A stretch of DNA of 10,537 nucleotides from Candidatus Saccharibacteria bacterium UBA949 (GCA_002293245.1 DBCV01000003.1:22048-32584); one strand, 5' to 3'; counted from the first letter of the stretch, positions 1 through 6,987 are shown. Numbers and translations are program-made. The notes: generated by a model from the sequence alone, not told the origin.

Positions 1-836
1 CCATAAGCTTGCAGCCCGGCTTCAAACACCGTATGAATATGGTCGTCATGAATCGCCGAAAGTTCGTATCTATTCTCGTCAACGTCATTCACCATCCCGC
101 CCCCAATGAACGAAATCTCCATCTTTTTAAGTAGTTGCTTCCTAACCACCATTACACCCAAGCTCGGTGCATAAGCCTTGTGCGCCGAAAAACAAACCGC
201 ATCCGCCTCAACTTCCTCTAGCAGCTCCCAATTATGTGCCATCGTCTGCGCTGCGTCCAAAATGATCACTCCGCCCTCGGCGTGGACCTTCTCCACAACC
301 TCAATCACGTTCTCCAGTCGCCGTCCATCTATGTTCGAGGTTGCATTCACAACCACCAAGGCATCGGCAAAGCTGGTCTGAGCAACTCCAATCGAACCAT
401 CCGCTTCTCGCTTCAACACCTCGCGCGGAATCTGATGCCGCTTCGCGAAAGCCATCGTGGACAAAAACGGTGAATTATGCTCAATATCCGATGTAATCAC
501 TTTTTTAAAAATACCGTTTTTGAATTGGCTGAGTAGCAAATTTATGCCATACGTTGTATTTAGGGTAAAACTTACGAAGTAGTTTTTCTCGGGCAGCCTC
601 AACCATTTCAAAATCTTTTGTCTAGTTTCCGCAACTCTCTTATCAACCTCTAAGCCCCACCTATATTTCACCCGTTCCCCGCAGGAGTTAAACTTTTCGT
701 AGTAATCGTCCAACGCCTGCACGACTGGCTGTGGCCGGAGCGATTGACAAGCGGCATCAAAATACAGACTATCTTCCCCCAGATATCCAAAATCTTCATT
801 CGGATCATAGAACTCTTTTTTCTTCCCTAAAACCAT
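1..836 (-). CDS. Class V PLP-dependent aminotransferase / cysteine desulfurase-like enzyme, N-terminal 278 residues (cut by window edge)
   Basis: The frame is open on the minus strand from an ATG at 836 down to base 1, giving 278 residues with no stop, so the C-terminus lies outside the window. The translation shows the fold-type I PLP signature of the class V family (SufS/CsdA/NifS-like). There is an N-terminal YFDAA segment (residues 26-30) in place of the usual YLDNAA. SDIEHNSP (116-123) carries the His (H120) expected to stack on the PLP ring. LDAAQ (193-197) has Asp194 and Gln197 for the pyridine nitrogen and O3'. FSAHK (216-220) has Lys220 as the Schiff-base lysine, and FEAGLQ (271-276) matches the family's FEAGT segment. 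The start is supported by GGGAGAG just upstream (843-849, minus strand). It is transcribed divergently from the cutinase gene. Whether it is a true cysteine desulfurase cannot be decided, because the catalytic Cys loop lies in the missing part. Confidence 0.88.
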   Translation of the reverse strand, partial: MVLGKKKEFYDPNEDFGYLGEDSLYFDAACQSLRPQPVVQALDDYYEKFNSCGERVKYRWGLEVDKRVAETRQKILKWLRLPEKNYFVSFTLNTTYGINLLLSQFKNGIFKKVITSDIEHNSPFLSTMAFAKRHQIPREVLKREADGSIGVAQTSFADALVVVNATSNIDGRRLENVIEVVEKVHAEGGVIILDAAQTMAHNWELLEEVEADAVCFSAHKAYAPSLGVMVVRKQLLKKMEISFIGGGMVNDVDENRYELSAIHDDHIHTVFEAGLQAY

Positions 837-872
837 TTACTCTCCCTTCAATCTACCAAAAGCATTGCTACC

Positions 873-902
873 ATCATACCACAGCCCCTACTCACTGGTC
901 AA
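873..902 (-). promoter_or_regulatory. Sigma70-type promoter for the class V aminotransferase gene
   Basis: Read on the minus strand, TTGACC (897-902) and TATGAT (873-878) are separated by 18 bp. Each matches its consensus hexamer at five of six positions. The predicted start of transcription lies about 30 bp before the ATG at 836, leaving room for the GGGAGAG ribosome binding site. No transcript data are available. Confidence 0.65.
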
Positions 903-945
903 AAAAACGTTGTAAAAAATACAACAAAAAACAACGTGCTACTGC

Positions 946-974
946 TTGCATTACGAAAAACCTCGGCGTATAAA
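946..974 (+). promoter_or_regulatory. Probable promoter for the cutinase gene cluster
   Basis: A TATAAA -10 element (969-974) is preceded at 17 bp by a weak -35, TTGCAT (946-951). The predicted leader is about 25 nt, ends in a strong AAGGAGGT ribosome binding site (995-1002), and contains the perfect 12-bp palindrome TATCAATTGATA (984-995). The -10 is good and the -35 poor, so an activator or an extended contact may be needed. Confidence 0.5.
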
Positions 975-983
975 GAAAAAAAC

Positions 984-995
984 TATCAATTGATA
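984..995. repeat. Perfect 12-bp palindrome in the cutinase leader
   Basis: TATCAATTGATA is a perfect dyad touching the first base of the AAGGAGGT ribosome binding site and lying just downstream of the -10. On the minus strand the dyad continues into GTTTTTTT. The flanks AAAACTATC-NNNN-GATA resemble the 22-bp palindrome at 10516-10537, which has the same half-site with a GGCC centre. It could be an operator, a weak antisense terminator or chance. Confidence 0.35.
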
Positions 996-1006
996 AGGAG
1001 GTAGAA

Positions 1007-3223
1007 ATGAAAAAAATCACGAAATGGATTGCAGTAGGCCTATTCTTGGGAATCGTAATATCGCTTATCGGTCAAGATAGGGCCTTTGCTTTACAAATCA
1101 CCGACCCGAAAGCATGTCCTGATGTGGAATTCATTTGGGCCAGAGCTAGTGGCGATTCGTTAGATGACTACTCTTACATCGAGTGGCAACGCGCGCTGAA
1201 CTCCGAACTACGGAAATCAAGACTGACTTGGAGCCATTACGAACTCGGGCAGGATTCAACTAGCGAGTACGTATATCCTGCTGTTTCTATCCTACCGAAC
1301 GGAGGCGATAGTTTTTCGCAAGCCCTTGACCACTTCGGCAACGGACTAGGGGCAGTAGTGAGCGGCGGACGAGCGTTCGATTACGGTAATAGTGTGCATT
1401 TGGGGGTTATGGAGTTAATCGGCTACTTTGGACAGCGTCGGGCTGACTGCGGAAAAACTCGTTTTGTGTTTGGCGGTTATTCGCAGGGCGCGCAAGTTAT
1501 CGGAGACACAGTGCAAATTCTACCCGAAAATATGCAAAAAGACGTGATCTACTCGGCACTGTTCGGCGACCCAAAACTGAATTTGCCCGAAGGCCGTGGG
1601 CTGTTCCCGGATGCTTGCGAGCAAAAGAATATTTCGCCTTGGAACATATGGGCTCCAAATTGTCACACGGATGATGGTTTTCTGGGCACCCGCGAACCGT
1701 ATGCGCCAATAGGATATGAAGACCGCACTGGGCTTTGGTGCAATTCATACGACATTATCTGTGGGTCCACTAATCTCTTCTGGCAATTTGATGGCCATAA
1801 GGCTTATGTATCCGAGGGTCGCATTGAACACTCCGCCCAGATTATTCGCCAAAGAATCGAGGAGGCCTTTCCGGATAAGATGTCACCTCTCATACCCGTC
1901 AAACCCGAGACGGATAAACTAAAAATACTCCTGGTCGACCTGTGGTCCAATAGGCGAACTCCCGGTAATTTGTTTGAACATTTTCATGATTTCAGCGTGA
2001 CTGGCTGTAGGTTATATTTATACCTTTCCGACCAAGGGGCGCAGATTGGAAAAGTGGCGGCTAACGGCATGCAGCATATCTTTGCCATTACCGATCCACT
2101 ATCAGGCCCTAACGTCTGGCCAGGGCCTAAATGCAATCAAGTTTCGCTAGATTCTTCACAGGGTTACGGCGAAGCCTTTGCGCTGATTCCACGACACTAC
2201 TTTATGCAAGAAGCTCTGCCAATAATGAGTCAAAACGCACAGCAAATATCCAGCAAAAACGGGGGTTTTCTACTTATAGTAGCCGCCAAGGCAACCAAAC
2301 TAGAAGCTATAGATATGGACGACGTCGAAAGAAACTGGTCCTGTGTTGATGATACATCGCAAGTATATATCGAGGGAATCGCTATCTCTGTTGCCAACCC
2401 AACCAACCAACCGGATTTTATCTCCACAGTCCAAGAGACTTTAGGCGGCAGTGTCTTCGAAGTCGACACGTCGACCCCACCATATACTTCAAAAGTTAGC
2501 GAACTCGTCATGCAAACAAATGAGGCTCGAAGTCACCCCACTGCAGCGGCGTTTTCAACGCAAGCTGCAACCAACGCAAACAATTTACCGCTCGATACCG
2601 AAGAATCTTGGCGACCATCCGCAGCCACGCAACCGATCTGGGTCAATACCGAAGCGATTAGCTCCAGCGCCGTTAAACTAAGCTGGGACAATACAGCAAC
2701 GGGCGCCGAACGTTTCGTCATCCGGGTCAATGGTGTTGCGCTTGGATTTGTCGACAGCTCCAGAGATTCAATAATCTTGACCGACATCGACACCGCAAAG
2801 CCTGTCAGCTTCTCAGTAGTGGGAGTCGATTCCGCCGGTCGTGTTGGCGAGCAGACCAAAACCGAAGCTTATCCCCAAGACTTTGACAAATTTGAGCGAG
2901 GAAACACAGCTCAAAGCGCAATTACGCCCACCGCACCCCTAGAAGCGCCCCAAACCATACCTTCCGCACTAAATCCATTCCCGCCAACCCTATTCACTAC
3001 ATACACTCCGGGCTTTGCTGCGCCATTCCCTGGCACATCGCTAGAAACCACCAGCACTGCACCGTTCAAAAGCGACCCACTCTATCCACCAGAATCTGGT
3101 CCTGAAGAACCGACCGAACCAGCGAACGGGGCCATAGGCTGGCAAAAAATCCTAATCTCGGGTATAATACTATTGTTGGCCGTTGGCGGAACTGTAATCG
3201 GCTTCAAATTATTCAAGCATTAA
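1007..3223 (+). CDS. Secreted, C-terminally membrane-anchored cutinase-family serine esterase with extra extracellular domains (738 aa)
   Basis: A signal peptide (basic KKITK, hydrophobic residues 8-22, AFA cleavage near 28/29) precedes a cutinase-like alpha/beta hydrolase at about 35-288. CPDVEFIWARASG (37-49) matches the family's CPDVxxxxARGxxE. The nucleophile elbow GYSQG (157-161) gives Ser159, Asp249 sits in CNSYDIIC (245-252), and His264 in DGHKAY. The spacings Cys148-Ser159 (11) and Cys245-Asp249-Cys252 (4 and 3) equal those I recall for Fusarium cutinase, so the triad and both disulfides (C37-C148, C245-C252) appear intact. Residues 304-487 form a second domain with a vWA-like outline but no canonical DxSxS. 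Residues 543-622 look FN3-like, 635-706 are Pro/Thr/Glu-rich, and 712-734 are a transmembrane segment ending in KLFKH. Family members hydrolyse ester bonds of cutin, polyesters or lipids; the substrate here is unknown. The start has a strong AAGGAGGT site. Confidence 0.85.
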   Translation: MKKITKWIAVGLFLGIVISLIGQDRAFALQITDPKACPDVEFIWARASGDSLDDYSYIEWQRALNSELRKSRLTWSHYELGQDSTSEYVYPAVSILPNGGDSFSQALDHFGNGLGAVVSGGRAFDYGNSVHLGVMELIGYFGQRRADCGKTRFVFGGYSQGAQVIGDTVQILPENMQKDVIYSALFGDPKLNLPEGRGLFPDACEQKNISPWNIWAPNCHTDDGFLGTREPYAPIGYEDRTGLWCNSYDIICGSTNLFWQFDGHKAYVSEGRIEHSAQIIRQRIEEAFPDKMSPLIPVKPETDKLKILLVDLWSNRRTPGNLFEHFHDFSVTGCRLYLYLSDQGAQIGKVAANGMQHIFAITDPLSGPNVWPGPKCNQVSLDSSQGYGEAFALIPRHYFMQEALPIMSQNAQQISSKNGGFLLIVAAKATKLEAIDMDDVERNWSCVDDTSQVYIEGIAISVANPTNQPDFISTVQETLGGSVFEVDTSTPPYTSKVSELVMQTNEARSHPTAAAFSTQAATNANNLPLDTEESWRPSAATQPIWVNTEAISSSAVKLSWDNTATGAERFVIRVNGVALGFVDSSRDSIILTDIDTAKPVSFSVVGVDSAGRVGEQTKTEAYPQDFDKFERGNTAQSAITPTAPLEAPQTIPSALNPFPPTLFTTYTPGFAAPFPGTSLETTSTAPFKSDPLYPPESGPEEPTEPANGAIGWQKILISGIILLLAVGGTVIGFKLFKH

Positions 3224-3238
3224 CCAGAGGAGCAAAGG

Positions 3239-3958
3239 GTGGCGATTGACTTAAAATTGAAAGCTGTAAAACGTCGGCTGGAGCAAGCTCAAAAATTCAA
3301 GCTCTGGAAGATTCTACTTGTATGGCTGCTGCTCCTCTTTGCGTCGGCCACGTCGCTTAGATTAAACCACATTGGTATGTCCGAACGCCGGGCAGCCGTA
3401 GAAACCGCAGATGAGTTGGGCGATACCAGTTCACTAGACCAAAGATTACTCGAGCTTAAAGATTTCGTATTCAATAACATCGTAGTTAGCTTTCGCAACA
3501 TCAACGGAAAAAGCGAGGTGGTTTTTGGCACAGGACCATTCTATCTACGCCATCAATACGAACGTGATGCCGAACGGGTTCTGGCTGAGGCCGAACAGAG
3601 CGCAGCTAGCAATCCTAATGGCAACATTTACCAAGCCGCTTCCAACGCTTGCGACCCATATTATCGCTACTATTCACAACCATATTTTGATTGCATCCTC
3701 AATGAGTTGGCAAAATATCCCGAGGCGGACAACATTATCGAAAAAGTGCAAATACCCAGCACTGAATTGTATCGCCTCGACTATGCATCTCCACTCTGGA
3801 CTCCATCCTGGGCGGGCTGGTTTATAGTTGCCAGTATAGCCGTAAGTGTTGTAATTTTTACACGAATTCTTTCTCTGTTAATACTTAAGATTATCGCTAG
3901 AATCCTGAGGAAAACCGAAAAAAGTGTTGACAAAGGGGTGGCCAGGGCTATAAGATGA
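3239..3958 (+). CDS. Conserved-looking membrane protein with two transmembrane helices and a large extracytoplasmic loop (239 aa)
   Basis: The start is GTG, chosen because AGAGGAG (3226-3232) lies six bases upstream and because it begins 15 bp after the cutinase stop, which points to one transcript. A basic amphipathic N-terminus (1-22) leads into a hydrophobic helix at about 23-38. A soluble region of about 150 residues follows, then a second helix at about 193-219, and a basic tail. The loop contains a Tyr-rich stretch bounded by two cysteines (C138 and C152), possibly a disulfide outside the cell. The segment after helix 1 (LRLNHIGMSERRAAVETADE) resembles a family of CPR membrane proteins I remember only loosely, so no function is assigned. 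Its position beside an anchored esterase suggests it could be an accessory, chaperone or envelope partner of that enzyme. Both termini are predicted cytoplasmic. Confidence 0.8.
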   Translation: MAIDLKLKAVKRRLEQAQKFKLWKILLVWLLLLFASATSLRLNHIGMSERRAAVETADELGDTSSLDQRLLELKDFVFNNIVVSFRNINGKSEVVFGTGPFYLRHQYERDAERVLAEAEQSAASNPNGNIYQAASNACDPYYRYYSQPYFDCILNELAKYPEADNIIEKVQIPSTELYRLDYASPLWTPSWAGWFIVASIAVSVVIFTRILSLLILKIIARILRKTEKSVDKGVARAIR

Positions 3959-3986
3959 AGGGGTAAGTAAAACTAAAGGAGGTAAA

Positions 3987-4199
3987 ATGGCTTACAAACA
4001 CACTAACTCAAAAGGCGATACATATCATCTGCACAAGACAGAGGCGACCCTACGGGGCAACAAGCCACGCACGATTTATTTCTTCGCCAAAAAAGAGCGC
4101 AACGAAAAGGGTGAACCGACCGACTTGCCGGAAGGCTACATCGTTAAGGAAAACCCACGGAACGGTTTCTTAGTAGCCGCCAAGAAGAAGGCTGCTTAG
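3987..4199 (+). CDS. Small basic conserved hypothetical protein of CPR type (70 aa)
   Basis: It begins with ATG behind a very strong AAAGGAGGT site (3975-3983), 28 bp after the membrane-protein gene, so it is probably co-transcribed yet efficiently translated on its own. The protein has no signal peptide and no hydrophobic segment. It opens with MAYKHTNSKGDTYHLHKTEA, has a central TIYFFAKKER, then LPEGYIVKENPRNGF and a basic AAKKKAA tail. I recognise this pattern (HTNSKG...LRGxK..TIYxFAK...LPxGYxVxENPRNGxP) as a small protein recurring in CPR genomes. The function is unknown, and the positive charge and short beta-rich pattern would fit nucleic-acid binding, which is only a guess. It is the last gene of the plus-strand cluster before a GC-rich hairpin. 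Confidence 0.82.
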   Translation: MAYKHTNSKGDTYHLHKTEATLRGNKPRTIYFFAKKERNEKGEPTDLPEGYIVKENPRNGFLVAAKKKAA

Positions 4200-4217
4200 T
4201 TAGTATAAAGGTCAGCT

Positions 4218-4248
4218 AGGGGTAGGGGGCAATCTAGCCGCCTCCCCT
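4218..4248 (+). terminator. GC-rich hairpin after the cutinase cluster, possible terminator
   Basis: AGGGG/CCCCT, then AGG/CCT and GGC/GCC pair around the loop AATCTA, with one bulged T and one G-G mismatch. The hairpin lies 18 bp after the stop of the 70-residue protein and 16 bp before the AEC transporter. It lacks a T tract, so it may be a weak terminator, an RNA-stability element, or part of the transporter's leader. Confidence 0.4.
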
Positions 4249-4264
4249 TCCGCCAAAGCTTTAA

Positions 4265-5185
4265 ATGAATATTGGGATTTTTTACTCTAGCCTAGGCACG
4301 GTTGCACTAATTATTGCGCTCGGTTTTTTGTTGGGCAAGAAACACTGGGTTTCTGAGCAAACCAACAAACAATTAGTGGATATACTGCTTCTAGTTGCTA
4401 TGCCTTGTGCACTCTTCACGGCCTTCCCTAGCGAATTCGATTCAGCAACTCTACAGAGTTTCTTAATGGGTATCACTGGTGGACTTTTGGTGTTCACGGT
4501 GCTTATCATCTTATCCAAGCTTATCTTCAACAAAACACTGTTCAAGCGCAACCAGAGTTTCGAAGGCCAGTTTGCTTTCATCTTTAACAACGCCAGTTTT
4601 CTCGGCTTCCCGCTCGTGATGACTGTTTTTGGACAACAGGCATTAATTCCGTACTCTGGATTTATTATTGTTTTCAACATCGCCTTGTTTTCTTACGGCA
4701 TATACCTGTTTGAGCGCAAGTTTTCACGAAAACTAGTTAAGCAAGCTCTCCTTAACCCAAACATAATCGCCGTGCTTTTGGGCACACTGTTTTTCTTGCT
4801 GTCATGGCGGCTGCCTAATACTGTTGATTCGGCAATAAGCTATGTTTGTGGCATCATGACCCCTCTATCACTGGTCTGCATCGGCTTCATGCTCAGCCGC
4901 GCAAACTTCAAGAAGTTGGTTGCAAAACCAGCACTATTTGCCATGGCCTCCATTCAACTAATCATTGGCCCGCTCGTCACTTTCCTTATCTTATGGATCT
5001 TTCAATTCCCAGCCGATGTTCGCAACATCTTGGTGTTAATCCAAGCTCTACCAACTGCAACCAGCCTCGGATTGTTTGCCAAAAAATATGGCGGTGACCA
5101 TGTTGAAGCCAGCGAGATCGTGGCCTTATCTACTATTCTTTCCGTGATCACCTTGCCAATTATCGTCGGGCTGCTTATTTCCTAA
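4265..5185 (+). CDS. AEC (auxin efflux carrier) family transporter (306 aa)
   Basis: This is a hydrophobic protein of the length usual for the family (about 300-320 residues) with roughly ten membrane segments. Family hallmarks are FNNASFLGFPL (about 107-117) in the first half and LNPNIIAVLLG (about 163-173). PLSLVCIGFMLS (about 200-211) and ALPTATSLGLFAKKYGGD with the following ASEIVALSTILSVITLPI close the second half. AEC carriers are inner-membrane secondary transporters of malate, malonate or other organic anions or amino-acid-like solutes; the substrate cannot be read here. The ATG is the first possible start, since an in-frame TAA lies directly before it, but there is no clear Shine-Dalgarno. 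Translation may start weakly or without a leader. The stop TAA overlaps the stop of the convergent MFS-like gene by three bases. Confidence 0.88.
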   Translation: MNIGIFYSSLGTVALIIALGFLLGKKHWVSEQTNKQLVDILLLVAMPCALFTAFPSEFDSATLQSFLMGITGGLLVFTVLIILSKLIFNKTLFKRNQSFEGQFAFIFNNASFLGFPLVMTVFGQQALIPYSGFIIVFNIALFSYGIYLFERKFSRKLVKQALLNPNIIAVLLGTLFFLLSWRLPNTVDSAISYVCGIMTPLSLVCIGFMLSRANFKKLVAKPALFAMASIQLIIGPLVTFLILWIFQFPADVRNILVLIQALPTATSLGLFAKKYGGDHVEASEIVALSTILSVITLPIIVGLLIS

Positions 5186-6309
5186 ACCCTACGCAGGCGA
5201 AAATAGATTAGCCAAGCGGCCACCATTGAGACCCCGAACACGGCAAAGAAAACCTCCTGACCGAAATTCAAGGCCAACAAGCAGAACCCAATACATGCCA
5301 CCATTTCCGAAAAACAAATCGTCGTTTCGATAGCAGCTGCGCAAACACCTGGGTTCAACTTCGATTTTTTTGCGATCCTTTGCTCAAACGAGCCGTATAT
5401 ATTGTCATGTCCGCGGCCCATAATTCGACTAAATATCTGGTAAAAGATCGGCAACCTTTCCACGAGTGGCCGGATAGTCAAAAGCACAGAGGACAGCGTG
5501 CGAAAAAGCGTCGCAGTTCGCAAAGCTTTTTTGCGTTCCTTATCGAAACCACGGCCAAACACCAGCATCACCGCCATTTCAATAAAAGTCGAAAGGATAA
5601 TATACACCGCCAAAACCTTCAAATCACCTACAACCAAGAAAATATATAGTGGAATCAGGTATTTCTCGACGCGCATCAATCCTCGCAACACAAATACTGG
5701 TATATAACGCCTGAACAGGGGGCGTTTGAACGCGGCAAGACTGGTTCGGTACGAATGCCGGGCCGGACGTTTTTGCTTGCGGAACAGAACCCCAAGTGGC
5801 ACCAAAGATAGTACTAGTGTTAACACAATCACCGCAATCATCACGGTGGCATCGTCCAAGAAAAAACCGACTACGAACGAAGCGGCCATCACGGCCAAAG
5901 CCCGTATAGCATACAGTCGGCCGTTCACCGCCCCGCGAATCTTCTCCGGAACGAGTAGCACCTTCATGGTGGTTTGGATTGGCGTAGAAAAAGCACCCCC
6001 GATGCCGTATAGAACAAACAGCACGGCAAGCATGGCCAGCGACGTACAATGGGCCGGGCTTAAAACCAGAGTAAGATTTGCCGCCAAAATGGCAAAAGCG
6101 CCGACAGCGCCTGCTTTAACATAACCAATACGTGATGCGATAACCGGCATCAACGGCGTGAGCACCGCCATCACACCCCATTTCAACCCCATGAATACAA
6201 AAATCTGCGCAATACTAAAGCCAAGACTATACAGAAGAACGGCCGAAAAAACCTCCGATATTGAATCTCCTGAAAAATGCAGGAAGTTGTATATATAAAT
6301 CAGCCACAT
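5182..6309 (-). CDS. MFS-like multi-pass membrane transporter (375 aa)
   Basis: The protein is strongly hydrophobic, with about eleven to twelve membrane segments in two halves separated by a basic loop (FRKQKRPARHSYRT, about 171-184), the outline of the major facilitator superfamily. RIGYVKAG after the second helix and EKIRGAVNGRLYAIRALA after the fourth fit the MFS A-like and central loops, but no motif reveals a substrate. The second half is less regular, with an amphipathic stretch around HDNIYGSFEQRIAKKSKLN. It is the last gene of the minus-strand operon. The ATG lies nine bases after the stop of the CorA-like gene, with only a weak purine-rich GGGTAGAGAAAG site, so translational coupling is likely. 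Possible roles are solute uptake or efflux. The assignment to MFS is by topology, not by a diagnostic signature. Confidence 0.75.
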   Translation of the reverse strand: MWLIYIYNFLHFSGDSISEVFSAVLLYSLGFSIAQIFVFMGLKWGVMAVLTPLMPVIASRIGYVKAGAVGAFAILAANLTLVLSPAHCTSLAMLAVLFVLYGIGGAFSTPIQTTMKVLLVPEKIRGAVNGRLYAIRALAVMAASFVVGFFLDDATVMIAVIVLTLVLSLVPLGVLFRKQKRPARHSYRTSLAAFKRPLFRRYIPVFVLRGLMRVEKYLIPLYIFLVVGDLKVLAVYIILSTFIEMAVMLVFGRGFDKERKKALRTATLFRTLSSVLLTIRPLVERLPIFYQIFSRIMGRGHDNIYGSFEQRIAKKSKLNPGVCAAAIETTICFSEMVACIGFCLLALNFGQEVFFAVFGVSMVAAWLIYFRLRRV

Positions 6310-6318
6310 ATACTTTCT

Positions 6319-6891
6319 CTACCCTATCTTCAGATAATCTTCGTCGGCCAACTCGTATTTACGCCGAGCCCCGATCATTTTGATGATCTTATTGGCCGTG
6401 AACCCTATCAACCCCAACGTCACAAAGTAAATCGCACCAAACAACGTAAATTCTGGCATCGTAGTCGCAGTAAACAACTCAATCAGCGAAGCTCCAACCC
6501 CAATTGATGTGACGACGGTTAGGTTCTCCACCGACTTCTGGGTTATTTCTTGGTGTAAGTCGCTAAATAAGGACTTGGCCGACTTAACATAATTGGCGGT
6601 CATTTCCCAGAGGTCTTGAATATACGTCAAGGTGTCGCCAAGCGTTTCATATCGGTACTCCATCATCCCCAAAAACTCTTTGAAGTCCGGATCTGTTTTT
6701 GCAATTTTCTCACGGGTATGTAGGTAGGTGTCCATTTGCTTAATTCTGGAATCAACCAAGTTGACCGTCTTGCTATAATCGTCAATTTTGCCGCTAAACT
6801 CAACAATATCCTTGCCCCGCACCTTGGTCTTTTCCTTCACATCCGCAATCTTTTCCCAAATAATCCTGTGCAAGTCCAGATAACGATGCAA
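6319..6891 (-). CDS. CorA-like membrane protein lacking the GMN motif; start uncertain (190 aa or longer)
   Basis: The first standard start in frame is TTG at 6891, with a weak AAGGG just before it. A long charged helical, coiled-coil-like N-terminal part (1-120) ends in two hydrophobic helices (about 124-142 and 149-171) and a basic tail. The order of a long helix, VENLTVVTSIG, helix, short TTMPEF loop, second helix and basic end resembles the C-terminus of CorA Mg2+ channels (KVLTVVTAIF ... GMN ... MPE ...). The pore motif GMN is absent, so ion transport is doubtful. The same frame stays open for another 31 codons upstream (to a TAG at 6985-6987), and these read like protein (KSLEKIEKYIEERIFAREFK), but contain no ATG, GTG or TTG. 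The real start may therefore be non-canonical and upstream. It sits between ychF and the MFS-like gene in the same operon. Confidence 0.7.
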   Translation of the reverse strand: MHRYLDLHRIIWEKIADVKEKTKVRGKDIVEFSGKIDDYSKTVNLVDSRIKQMDTYLHTREKIAKTDPDFKEFLGMMEYRYETLGDTLTYIQDLWEMTANYVKSAKSLFSDLHQEITQKSVENLTVVTSIGVGASLIELFTATTMPEFTLFGAIYFVTLGLIGFTANKIIKMIGARRKYELADEDYLKIG

Positions 6892-6987
6892 CTGACCCTT
6901 AAACTCGCGAGCAAAGATCCGCTCTTCAATGTATTTTTCAATCTTTTCCAGCGACTTATGTTTGTGGTTGATGAAATTGCTATGCTA

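Larger units (their letters stand above)
837..1006. promoter_or_regulatory. Divergent intergenic regulatory region with ACAAC half-sites
   Basis: This 170-bp gap separates the divergent aminotransferase and cutinase genes and holds a promoter for each. Between the two promoters, ACAAC occurs at 921-925 and 931-935 and its complement GTTGT at 909-913. This yields a 7-bp inverted repeat (ACGTTGT 907-913 / ACAACGT 931-937) and a nested 5-bp one. The centres are 10-12 bp apart, about one helical turn, which is compatible with a regulator binding between the promoters. The sequence is A-rich, so chance is possible. No coding frame is evident. Confidence 0.4.

Noticed and set aside
4204..4209. TATAAA as a -10 for the AEC transporter gene
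   Set aside because: No acceptable -35 is found 16-18 bp upstream, and the hairpin at 4218-4248 would lie in the leader; support is too thin to call a promoter.
5624..6049. A 141-residue minus-strand frame within the MFS-like gene
   Set aside because: It lies on the same strand in another frame, is Arg/Gly/Cys-rich, and resembles no known protein; the hydrophobic frame is clearly the coding one.
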